Shown in pieces: positions 1 to 6,537 of a stretch of 13,298 nt of DNA. Position 1 is the stretch's first letter. Every line of letters begins with the position of its first letter. The DNA is taken from the NCBI GenBank assembly GCA_002358555.1, contig DEPC01000136.1:1-13298 (forward strand), read 5' to 3'. This stretch comes from Hungatella sp. UBA3402. GTDB taxonomy: Bacteria > Bacillota > Clostridia > Lachnospirales > Lachnospiraceae. Under the pieces are notes generated by a model. It did no database searches, was not told where the DNA came from, and worked only from the letters and a program-made list of their open reading frames with translations. The translations under genes were made by a program, and so were the position numbers.

Positions 1-20
1 TATGTTTTACAATCCTTTCT

Positions 21-43
21 GGAAAATTTTCTGAAAATTTTCC
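21..43. repeat. Perfect 23-bp palindrome downstream of fsa
   Basis: Two 11-base arms (GGAAAATTTTC and GAAAATTTTCC) are exact reverse complements around one central T. Each arm also contains the self-palindrome GAAAATTTTC, so the same 10-mer appears twice as a direct repeat. It lies 18 bases past the fsa stop. On the minus transcript it can fold into a hairpin, but no U-run follows, so it is a poor intrinsic terminator. It could be an operator for a gene beyond the left edge or a 3' end stabiliser. Confidence 0.5.
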
Positions 44-61
44 CCTTTCTAGCTTCTATTG

Positions 62-739
62 TTACAAGTCTGCCATGGTTTTGCCTTTGCCACACAGCTC
101 CTCAAAATCTTCTGTGAACATAGTAATCGCCGCATCGATTGCTGCATTCTTGACTAAGCCTTCCATAATATCTGGTGCAACTGTAACAGCTTTTACACCA
201 TACTTAGCCAGTTCCAATACCTGCTGGCTATTCTTGAAGCTTGCCGCCAGCAATCCACTGTCATAGCCACTGCCTGTAATTGCATCATGAATGTCTTTTG
301 CTACCTGGATTCCGTTAAACCCCATATTGTCGATACGATTCACATAAGGCGCCACATATTCAGCACCACATTTGGCTGCCAGCCAGCCCTGCATGGTAGT
401 GTAGATTGCGGTTCCAATAAATCGGAGGCCCTCCTTATGCAGCATCTTCATGGCCTTAAAGCCTTCTGGTGTACAGGGAACCTTGACCAAGGTGCGTGCC
501 CCTAGCTCTTTGACAATACGGTGTGATTCTTCTATCATAATCTCGGCTTTCCTGGCAGTGACCTGTACAAACAATTCGCCGTCCTCACCGATGAGGGATC
601 GAATCTCCTTTAAGACCTCGTAAGGATTTCGTCCTGTCTTTGCTAAGATTGATGGATTGGTAGATACTCCATCCACTGGAAAAAACTCATAGATATGCCT
701 AATCTGTGTTACATCTGCAATATCAATACATAATTTCAT
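62..739 (-). CDS. fsa: Fructose-6-phosphate aldolase-like transaldolase (Fsa/TalC family)
   Basis: This 225-aa protein has the usual length of the small transaldolase/FSA family (about 220 aa), cytosolic class I aldolases that act through a Schiff base. Visible landmarks are CIDIAD at residues 4-9, GVSTNPS at 24-30, the Schiff-base lysine Lys86 in LVKVPCTPEGF, and YVAPYVNR at 128-135, whose Tyr132 matches the catalytic tyrosine of E. coli FsaA. The ATG at 739 is chosen because AGGGAGAA stands just upstream; the open frame continues to 889 but would then overlap the GRE. It follows the GRE gene by 64 bases in the same direction, the pairing seen in E. coli (ybiW with fsaA, pflD with fsaB). In that setting the likely substrate is 1-deoxyfructose 6-phosphate, giving glyceraldehyde 3-phosphate and hydroxyacetone. 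The fold and family are secure; the physiological substrate is inferred from context. Confidence 0.93.
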   Translation of the reverse strand: MKLCIDIADVTQIRHIYEFFPVDGVSTNPSILAKTGRNPYEVLKEIRSLIGEDGELFVQVTARKAEIMIEESHRIVKELGARTLVKVPCTPEGFKAMKMLHKEGLRFIGTAIYTTMQGWLAAKCGAEYVAPYVNRIDNMGFNGIQVAKDIHDAITGSGYDSGLLAASFKNSQQVLELAKYGVKAVTVAPDIMEGLVKNAAIDAAITMFTEDFEELCGKGKTMADL

Positions 740-803
740 GATAATATTCTCCCTGATATTTTGTTCTTTCGATTTATAATCTTTTATAGAAGATTCTGGT
801 TTC

Positions 804-3215
804 CTACAATGTCTGCTCTGTACGCCCGATGATGTCATCTTGAGTTGCTTTTGACAGCACATGAAAGAATGCAGAATATCCAGCAACACGGACGATTAAG
901 TCTTTATGATTCTCTGGATGTACTTGTGCATCCAGCAGAGTTTCCTTTGAAACCACATTATACTGTACATGATACCCATCCAGGCGGTCAAAAAAGGTGC
1001 GGATAATCATTTCCAACTTCTCTTTGTTCTCCTTCTTGGAAAGCAACTGAGGAGTTACCTTCTGGTTCAGCAGCACGCCTCCAGTAATCTCGCGGGTAGG
1101 CAGCTTGGATACTGATTTGAATACTGCGGTTGGTCCGTTCTTATCCATACCATGAGCTGGGGAACACCCTTCCGCAAGAGGCTGATGCGCATGACGTCCG
1201 TCTGGAGTTGCCATAGTCTCCATTCCCTGCCCTACATTGGCAGAGATGCTGGAAGTACCTGCATATCGGATTCCGCCAATAGGTCCTCTTCCATATCTGG
1301 TGTTGGGGTACTTCTTCATCTCATCAATATATGCATTGTAGACATCAACTACAAGCTGGTCTACATAGTCGTCATCATTGCCGTACTTAGGGGCATCATT
1401 AACCAACATGCGCTGGATTTTCTGGTTTTCAGGGTTGATAAAATCTTTCTTCAGCGCATCCATAAGCTGATCCTGAGTGATTTTCTTCTCCTCATATACT
1501 AGCTTTTTGATGGCAGCAAGGCTATCTGCCATATTGGCAATTCCTACTTGGAGTCCAGAAATAAAATCATAAATAGCACCGCCCTCTTTTAATGTCTTCC
1601 CTCGCCCAATGCAGTCCTGAGTCAGTGTGGAACATAAAATATCTGGACATTCGCGCTCAATAGCCAAGTCAATGGCATTTTCTACAATTACGCTCATACG
1701 GGTCAGTTCCCGTATCGTCTTCTCAATAGCTGCTTGTAATTCTTCATAGGTCTTAAAATCATGAAAATCGCCATAACCTTTTACAAACCTCTTACCTGAG
1801 GTTGGGTCAATACCATTGTTCATGGTAATCAGCAAAACTCTTGGGAAATTCAGATAGCTCATACCTGTACAACGATATCCCCACTTGCCAGGCACTGCAG
1901 TCTCAACACAGCCAATGGCTGAATAATTGTAGGCATCCTCTTCCTTAACTCCCTTTTCAATAAAGGATGGGATAATCACTTCATCGGAATTAAAAGCTGG
2001 CATCCCTGTGCCAAGTTTCATAACCTCAATCGCTTCATCCATGAATTCCTTTGACATTCCTTTAAAATAGCGTACAGTCAGGTTGGGCTGAGGGAGTCGG
2101 GTCTGAGCGACAGATTTTAACACTAGGAAAGACATCTCATTGACTGCACTTTTCTTATCTGGTGTCTGGCCACCTACAGTTACGTTCTGGTACATGGGAC
2201 TTCCCGCACTGCTCAGAGTATGGGTCCAGCTTCTTACCTTGTTGATGGTCAGAGTTTTGATCCAAAGGTTAGTCAGAATCTCTACTGCCTGGTTCGCAGT
2301 GATAGTTCCCTTCTCTAAATCGCTCTTGTAATAGGGATAAATATACTGGTCAAACCGTCCATAGGACAAAGAATGGCCATTGGACTCGATTTGCAGAATT
2401 AACTGGATAAACCAGGTAGCCTGCATCGCCTCGTGGAAGGTTTCTGCCGGCTCATAAGGAACCTTATCGCAAATTCTAGCAATCTCAAGAAGTTCTGCTT
2501 TCCTTACACTGTCAGCCATCTTGGCTTTCTCTCTCGCCAGCATAGCATAACGATGGGCAAAATCTTTAACCGCCTCAATGACAATGAGAACCGCCTTGTA
2601 AAAACAATTTTTGTCAATGTTTTCTGGAATACACAGATCCAATCTTGATCGGATTTTTCTGACTCTGTCTTCATAGCCTTTAAGTCCTGTTTCCAGCATA
2701 GTTTTATAATCCACAGCCAGATGGGCATCCCCTGAATTCAGTTTCCCTTCCATCCCCAAAAATCCGGTTTCCATAAATACGCTGACTTCATCTGGCAGCA
2801 GGGCTTTACCTCTTGCTCTTAAGTTATTATTTTCCCAGAATGAAGCAATGGAACGCAGCTTCGCCTTTGTCTCTTCTGTAATATAGAATACATCCCCATC
2901 ACGCTTTTCAAAAGAATCTAGCTCGTCGATAACAAATTCCAGAGTATATTCTGGGAAAATAGGTGCATCTTTGTTGGAAGCTGCCTGATTTCCTACTATC
3001 AAAGTTTCATCTTCAATATAAATAGACATTTTTTCTAGGATATTTTTAAGGCTTAATGCCCGTTTCATAACAGATGGCTGATTTTTGTGTTTCTGGTAAG
3101 TTTCTGTTATAAGCATCGCACGCTCGGCACAAATGTAAGGCTTTTTATTTAATACATCTTCCCTGAATTTTTCCATCCTTGGTGTAAGATCGCCAAAATA
3201 TTCCACATTTTTCAT
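804..3215 (-). CDS. Glycyl radical enzyme, YbiW/PflD type (probable anhydrohexitol-phosphate lyase)
   Basis: This 803-aa protein is a full-length member of the pyruvate formate-lyase/dehydratase superfamily. The C-terminal glycyl radical motif is RVAGYSAFF (Gly779) and the thiyl-radical loop is GCVE (Cys436, Glu438). A Cys followed two residues later by Glu marks C-O-cleaving dehydratases and lyases; pyruvate formate-lyase has two adjacent cysteines instead. The surrounding GCVETAVPGKWGYRCTGMS (435-453), IESNGHSLSYGRFDQYIYPYY (from 276) and GTSSISANV (653-661) closely match E. coli YbiW as I recall it. YbiW and PflD were reported to open 1,5-anhydroglucitol-6-P and 1,5-anhydromannitol-6-P. 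The downstream aldolase and divergent activase support that role here; which epimer is used cannot be told. Choline lyase, glycerol or propanediol dehydratase are less likely because of the ETAVPGKWGYR context and the fsa neighbour. The ATG at 3215 follows AAGGAGAATATCTT, a good ribosome site. The enzyme needs strict anaerobiosis. Confidence 0.93.
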   Translation of the reverse strand: MKNVEYFGDLTPRMEKFREDVLNKKPYICAERAMLITETYQKHKNQPSVMKRALSLKNILEKMSIYIEDETLIVGNQAASNKDAPIFPEYTLEFVIDELDSFEKRDGDVFYITEETKAKLRSIASFWENNNLRARGKALLPDEVSVFMETGFLGMEGKLNSGDAHLAVDYKTMLETGLKGYEDRVRKIRSRLDLCIPENIDKNCFYKAVLIVIEAVKDFAHRYAMLAREKAKMADSVRKAELLEIARICDKVPYEPAETFHEAMQATWFIQLILQIESNGHSLSYGRFDQYIYPYYKSDLEKGTITANQAVEILTNLWIKTLTINKVRSWTHTLSSAGSPMYQNVTVGGQTPDKKSAVNEMSFLVLKSVAQTRLPQPNLTVRYFKGMSKEFMDEAIEVMKLGTGMPAFNSDEVIIPSFIEKGVKEEDAYNYSAIGCVETAVPGKWGYRCTGMSYLNFPRVLLITMNNGIDPTSGKRFVKGYGDFHDFKTYEELQAAIEKTIRELTRMSVIVENAIDLAIERECPDILCSTLTQDCIGRGKTLKEGGAIYDFISGLQVGIANMADSLAAIKKLVYEEKKITQDQLMDALKKDFINPENQKIQRMLVNDAPKYGNDDDYVDQLVVDVYNAYIDEMKKYPNTRYGRGPIGGIRYAGTSSISANVGQGMETMATPDGRHAHQPLAEGCSPAHGMDKNGPTAVFKSVSKLPTREITGGVLLNQKVTPQLLSKKENKEKLEMIIRTFFDRLDGYHVQYNVVSKETLLDAQVHPENHKDLIVRVAGYSAFFHVLSKATQDDIIGRTEQTL

Positions 3216-3264
3216 AAGATATTCTCCTTATGTTTGCAATTTAATTTATTTCATTTATAACTAC

Positions 3265-3293
3265 ACTATATCATGAATTTCAATCAAATACAA
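3265..3293 (-). promoter_or_regulatory. Candidate promoter of the GRE-fsa operon
   Basis: On the minus strand TTGTAT (3288-3293) and TATAGT (3265-3270) are separated by 17 bases and point towards the GRE start at 3215. The -10 lies about 50 bases upstream of that start. The match is good but the whole region is AT-rich, so chance hexamers are possible. Confidence 0.5.
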
Positions 3294-3333
3294 TATATAT
3301 TTCAAAAAAAATAAATATATTTTCATTCATAAT

Positions 3334-3390
3334 ATTTTGATTTACATTCTTTTCTTTCTATGATATGATAGTTACACAGGAAATCAAAAT
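3334..3390. promoter_or_regulatory. 10-bp inverted repeat flanking the activase promoter (operator candidate)
   Basis: ATTTTGATTT at 3334-3343 overlaps the -35 hexamer. Its exact reverse complement AAATCAAAAT lies at 3381-3390, just past the expected transcription start, centre to centre 47 bases away. A related TTTCAATCAAA sits at 3277-3287, inside the GRE promoter spacer. The adjacent DeoR-family gene makes these plausible operator half-sites; this is inference only. Confidence 0.4.
3341..3369 (+). promoter_or_regulatory. Promoter of the GRE-activase gene
   Basis: TTTACA (3341-3346) and TATGAT (3364-3369) are 17 bases apart on the plus strand, about 80 bases before the activase start. It faces away from the GRE promoter, so both divergent units share one control region. 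Confidence 0.6.
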
Positions 3391-3448
3391 CCTGCTGCTT
3401 CCAATATAACTATTTACCAAAAGTTCATTGTAAAGGAGAGCATTTGCT

Positions 3449-4345
3449 ATGAGAAAAGGTATAATATTCAATATCCAGAAATTCAGCACCAATGACGGGC
3501 CTGGGGTTCGCACCACAGTTTTCTTTAAAGGCTGTCCTTTAACATGTAAATGGTGCGCAAATCCAGAGTCTCAGTCCTCCTCAGCCCAAATCCTCTATGA
3601 CCAAAGTAGATGCACCCACTGTTTAACCTGTGTCCATACTTGTCCTCAAAGAGCGATTTCCTTAACAGATAACTGCTTTTCCATCAAACCTGGTAAATGT
3701 AAAGGATGCCTGCAATGCGTATCTGGTTGTCCGTCTGAAGCATTAAGTTATGAGGGAGAACATAAGGCAGTCCAGGAAATCGTGGATGTCTGTCTGCAGG
3801 ATAAGGATTTTTATGAAACTTCTGGCGGTGGAGTGACTATATCTGGCGGTGAGGGCATGTCCCAGCCAGAATTTTTAGAGGAACTTGTCCTGGCATTAAA
3901 ACAACATAAGATTCATCTGGCCATCGAAACAACTGGATACACAAAGCCGGAAATTTTTAAGAAGCTTGCCCCGATGTTTGACCTTTTGTTGTTCGATGTA
4001 AAGCATTATGACAGTAGCCGCCATTATAAGGGAACCCAGGTCTATAACGAATTGATTATCCAAAACCTGAAATGGGCGTTTTCCCAGGATATCGAAATCT
4101 TGCCTCGCATCCCTGTTATCCCAGGCTTTAATGCATCTTTGGAAGACGCTGCTGGGATTGCCTCTTTGCTTGAGCAGATTGGGGCATGGCAGGTACAACT
4201 TCTCCCATTCCATCAATTCGGTGAAAATAAATATCATAAACTCTGCCAAGAATATACCTACGAGAATGTGAGAGCACTCCACGAAAACGATCTTGAGGAC
4301 TACCGACAGGTATTCCTACAACATAATATAGAAGCGTTTTTCTAA
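3449..4345 (+). CDS. Glycyl radical enzyme activase (radical SAM, two ferredoxin clusters)
   Basis: This 298-aa protein makes the glycyl radical on its partner enzyme by reductive cleavage of S-adenosylmethionine. The radical-SAM CxxxCxxC is Cys29, Cys33, Cys36 (GCPLTCKWCANPE). It is followed by an inserted 8Fe-ferredoxin-type domain with Cys55, 58, 61, 65 and Cys84, 87, 90, 94. The insert is typical of activases for the GRE dehydratases and of E. coli PflC/YbiY, and is absent from the shorter PflA. SGGE (132-135) is the SAM-binding GGE motif, in a glycine-rich SGGGVTISGGEGMSQPE stretch. Length matches the family at about 290-310 aa. The gene is divergent from the GRE rather than in its operon, so activase and substrate levels could be set separately. 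An AAAGGAGAG ribosome site precedes the ATG. Pairing with the GRE next door is inferred from proximity. Confidence 0.95.
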   Translation: MRKGIIFNIQKFSTNDGPGVRTTVFFKGCPLTCKWCANPESQSSSAQILYDQSRCTHCLTCVHTCPQRAISLTDNCFSIKPGKCKGCLQCVSGCPSEALSYEGEHKAVQEIVDVCLQDKDFYETSGGGVTISGGEGMSQPEFLEELVLALKQHKIHLAIETTGYTKPEIFKKLAPMFDLLLFDVKHYDSSRHYKGTQVYNELIIQNLKWAFSQDIEILPRIPVIPGFNASLEDAAGIASLLEQIGAWQVQLLPFHQFGENKYHKLCQEYTYENVRALHENDLEDYRQVFLQHNIEAFF

Positions 4346-4382
4346 AGAATCCCTTATTTTGTTTCATTTGTAAGTTTTTCTC

Positions 4383-4411
4383 TTGTAGGTGGATATTCTT
4401 TATGATAAAAT
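4383..4411 (+). promoter_or_regulatory. Promoter of the deoR-family gene
   Basis: TTGTAG (4383-4388) and TAAAAT (4406-4411) are 17 bases apart, with a TGA just before the -10 that makes it an extended -10. It lies in the 93-base gap behind the activase and ends 27 bases before the regulator start, so the regulator can be made without activase read-through. Confidence 0.55.
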
Positions 4412-4438
4412 CTACTCAAACGGAACAGGGGTTATAAA

Positions 4439-5191
4439 ATGAAGATGAATAAACGAGCAAATCAAATATTAGAATTACTAACTGAAGAAAATAAAATAGA
4501 AGTTTCCCTACTTTCAGAGAAGTTGGGGGTTTCACAGGTCACTGTGCGTAAAGATCTAGATGAATTAGAAAACCAGGGCATCATCGTCCGAGAACATGGT
4601 TTTGCCTGTTTAAGAAGTACAGATAACCTCTATGGACGCATTGCTTACCACTATGAGGCTAAACAAAAGATAGCTAAATGTGCCGCAAATCTGATCTCCG
4701 ATGGGGATACTTTGATGATTGAAAGTGGAAGCTGCTGTGCCCTTCTGGCAGAAGAATTGACATCTTCCAAGAAAGACTTAACCATTATCACCAATAGCGC
4801 CTTTATTGCTGATTATATCCGTGGAAAATCCAATTTTCAGATTGTACTTTTGGGTGGTATTTACCAACAAGATTCCCAGGTTTTAGTGGGACCAATGATT
4901 CGTCAATGTGTGGAAAACTTCTATGTAAAATACTTTTTCATTGGCACGGACGGTTATTCCAGACGAACCGGCTTTACAAACCAGGACCAGATGAGAGCGC
5001 AAGCTGTAAAAGATATGGCATGTCAGGCAGAGCATATTGTAATCCTCACGGAAAGCGAGAAATTTGCTCGGCATGGAATTGTTCCATTAAACTTGCGTGA
5101 CTATCCACGTACTGTAATTACAGATAGTCAGATTTCAAGAGAAGTAATAGATGAATTAAACCAAAGTCAGATTGAACTGATCTCAATCTGA
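4439..5191 (+). CDS. DeoR-family transcriptional regulator
   Basis: This 250-aa protein has the full DeoR-family layout and usual length. The N-terminal winged helix-turn-helix spans about residues 5-55, with recognition region KLGVSQVTVRKDLDELENQG (28-47) and wing GIIVREHG. The C-terminal domain is the isomerase-like sugar-phosphate sensor: ESGSCCALLAEEL (95-107), TNS (118-120), LLGG (137-140) and GTDG (169-172). Family members are usually repressors released by a phosphorylated sugar or polyol. Its place after the activase, divergent from the GRE operon, suggests it controls this module; an intermediate such as an anhydrohexitol phosphate or deoxyfructose 6-phosphate would be a logical ligand. 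The ATG at 4439 is preceded by AGGGG at 8 bases. The last codons form half of a terminator hairpin. Family is certain; ligand and target are inferred. Confidence 0.93.
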   Translation: MKMNKRANQILELLTEENKIEVSLLSEKLGVSQVTVRKDLDELENQGIIVREHGFACLRSTDNLYGRIAYHYEAKQKIAKCAANLISDGDTLMIESGSCCALLAEELTSSKKDLTIITNSAFIADYIRGKSNFQIVLLGGIYQQDSQVLVGPMIRQCVENFYVKYFFIGTDGYSRRTGFTNQDQMRAQAVKDMACQAEHIVILTESEKFARHGIVPLNLRDYPRTVITDSQISREVIDELNQSQIELISI

Positions 5192-5196
5192 CTTTT
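5163..5196. terminator. Intrinsic terminator overlapping the end of the DeoR gene
   Basis: AAAGTCAGATTGA (5163-5175) pairs perfectly over 13 bases with TCAATCTGACTTT (5183-5195) around a 7-base loop, and four Ts end it. The stem includes the last codons and stop of the regulator gene. As the next gene is convergent and the stem has A-runs on the other side, it may stop transcription from both directions. Confidence 0.7.
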
Positions 5197-5238
5197 AGAG
5201 GCTATGAGAAATACTAGCGTTTTTATGAAATCATTCTC

Positions 5239-6192
5239 CTATTTAAAAAACTCATGTCCGCCATGCCGGAATAAATAGTCCAATTTGCCATCAAACCACT
5301 TCGCAGAGCCACTTCTAGCTGCTCTCCGATTCATAAAGTATAAAGCTCCTTGGGAATAATCTTCTCCTGCCAATGCACGACGAACACATTCTATGGTTTC
5401 ACTTGTCACAGTACAACTATCAATCGTGCCATTAGACACTGGTGAAAATTGGGATGGCTGATAAACTACCTTTCTAATCGTATTGGGAAATTCTTTGCTG
5501 CGCACGCGGTTTAGAATCACATTTGCCACAAGAATTTTTCCCTTTGCATCGCAGATACCTGCCTCTGCCTGCACAATCTTTAATAGAACCTGATAATCAT
5601 CTGCACTATAGGAGATTCCTGTTGCGTTCTTGAAAGCTACCGCTTCCTCTGCCTTCTTAGCCTCCATTAAAATCTGTTGTTTCACTTCTGCAATTTCTGA
5701 TAGTGCAGTCTCTCGTATTTCTTCCTTTTGCTGTACCTGTTGTGTCAGCAGATAACCTACCACCATCTGTCCATACCGCCTGGAAACAGAAAGCTCTGTT
5801 TGAATTTCAGCTTGTGCCTTTTCTAAGGGATATCCTCCAGATTGGATAGAGTTTGTATTAACAAGCTTAACTTTTTCTGTGCTTTTTAACTCATGTTTTA
5901 CTAATTGGGTATCTTTTGTATGATAACTCATGTTTACTTTTGTAAAATTTTCGTTTTCTTCAAAGTTTTCCCGTTTTGGGTCTTCAAAAGAGGCTGAGGT
6001 CATCTTTGCATAAACAGTCAATATCCTTTGACCTCTCCCTCCGAACCCACTTGTGGTCAATACCAATGTCACAACTACAAATGTAACAGATACAAGAATC
6101 ATCTTATTATGATGTATCCTTTTCGTTGTATTAACTGCAAGTATTTTTATGAAATGGGACAAACTCTGAAGAAATGAGAATCGTGTCAGCAT
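5239..6192 (-). CDS. SleB-like cell wall hydrolase with membrane anchor and long linker
   Basis: This 317-aa protein has a basic N-terminus, one hydrophobic segment at about residues 31-49 (membrane anchor or uncleaved signal), then a hydrophilic linker of about 145 residues, part of it Glu/Lys/Gln-rich and probably helical (125-185). The C-terminal domain, from about 198, matches the SleB/CwlJ hydrolase family (Hydrolase_2). It shows LLKIVQAEAG with the expected catalytic Glu210, AKGKILVANVILNRV (217-230), PSQFSPV (246-252) and ALYFMNRRAA (283-292). It should cut peptidoglycan glycan strands outside the cell. The ATG at 6192 has AGAAGGAA five bases upstream; an in-frame TTG at 6222 lacks such a site. 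SleB proper opens spore cortex, but there is no PG_binding_1 domain here and the promoter looks vegetative, so growth or sporulation remodelling is as likely. The gene is convergent with the regulator and has no operon partner. Confidence 0.85.
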   Translation of the reverse strand: MLTRFSFLQSLSHFIKILAVNTTKRIHHNKMILVSVTFVVVTLVLTTSGFGGRGQRILTVYAKMTSASFEDPKRENFEENENFTKVNMSYHTKDTQLVKHELKSTEKVKLVNTNSIQSGGYPLEKAQAEIQTELSVSRRYGQMVVGYLLTQQVQQKEEIRETALSEIAEVKQQILMEAKKAEEAVAFKNATGISYSADDYQVLLKIVQAEAGICDAKGKILVANVILNRVRSKEFPNTIRKVVYQPSQFSPVSNGTIDSCTVTSETIECVRRALAGEDYSQGALYFMNRRAARSGSAKWFDGKLDYLFRHGGHEFFK

Positions 6193-6232
6193 AACTATTC
6201 CTTCTTTCTCTGGTTTCTTCAAAGCTAAGCCA

Positions 6233-6256
6233 AAAATGGAAGAAATCTTCCACTTT
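6233..6256 (-). promoter_or_regulatory. Leader hairpin before the SleB-like gene
   Basis: In the minus-strand leader TGGAAG (6247-6252 as read on that strand) pairs with CTTCCA (6237-6242) across an ATTT loop. Flanking A/T pairs with one G-U extend the stem to about 10 bp and end it in a run of Us. It resembles a weak attenuator between promoter and start codon. No known riboswitch class is recognised. Confidence 0.35.
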
Positions 6257-6284
6257 GACTTTAAATCGCCCAGGAATCTCCGAC

Positions 6285-6314
6285 ATTATATGGGAACGTA
6301 TCATAAAAAGTCAA
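6285..6314 (-). promoter_or_regulatory. Promoter of the SleB-like gene
   Basis: TTGACT (6309-6314) and TATAAT (6285-6290) on the minus strand are 18 bases apart, a near-consensus housekeeping promoter. It gives a leader of about 85 bases before the ATG at 6192. Confidence 0.7.
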
Positions 6315-6478
6315 CTCTAAGGATACAACTTCGGCATATTTGCCGGCAGTAAAATTTTACATTTTTATTTTAATTGTTAAAAATATACGAATAATTATCT
6401 TGATATATATTTCTTATTATTTAATATTTTGTTTAATATTTAACATAAATATTACATTTGTGTTAAATTATAATACAT

Positions 6479-6510
6479 AAAAAAAGAGCCGATTTTTGTC
6501 AGCTCTTTTT
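6479..6510 (-). terminator. Terminator of the tandem hydro-lyase operon
   Basis: A 12-bp stem (6481-6492 with 6499-6510) encloses a 6-base loop. Read on the minus strand the core AGAGCTGA pairs with TCGGCTCT with one U-G wobble and is followed by a run of seven Ts. On the plus strand the wobble becomes a C-A mismatch, so the minus direction is favoured. It lies 28 bases after the last operon stop. Confidence 0.85.
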
Positions 6511-6537
6511 ATGTCAACTAATAATAGATAAAATGTT

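Larger units (their letters stand above)
6193..6537. other. 345-base intergenic region, no gene
   Basis: From left to right it holds the leader hairpin and promoter of the SleB-like gene, a short dyad CGGCA-TATT-TGCCG (6332-6345), a 12-bp perfect palindrome GTAAAATTTTAC (6349-6360), about 115 bases of very AT-rich DNA with nothing I can name, and the terminator of the hydro-lyase operon. The two dyads lie 18-46 bases upstream of the -35 and could bind a regulator of the hydrolase. Confidence 0.6.

Noticed and set aside
740..889. N-terminal extension of fsa to position 889
   Set aside because: The extra 50 residues overlap the GRE gene, match nothing in the aldolase family, and the ATG at 739 has its own ribosome site.
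804..3215. GRE as pyruvate formate-lyase or choline TMA-lyase
   Set aside because: Pyruvate formate-lyase needs adjacent cysteines, absent here. The GCVETAVPGKWGYRC context and fsa neighbour fit YbiW/PflD, and no cut or microcompartment genes are present.
6200..6290. A riboswitch such as ydaO (c-di-AMP) or a c-di-GMP class in the SleB-like leader
   Set aside because: The leader is about 85 bases with only one simple hairpin; none of the conserved cores of these classes is visible.
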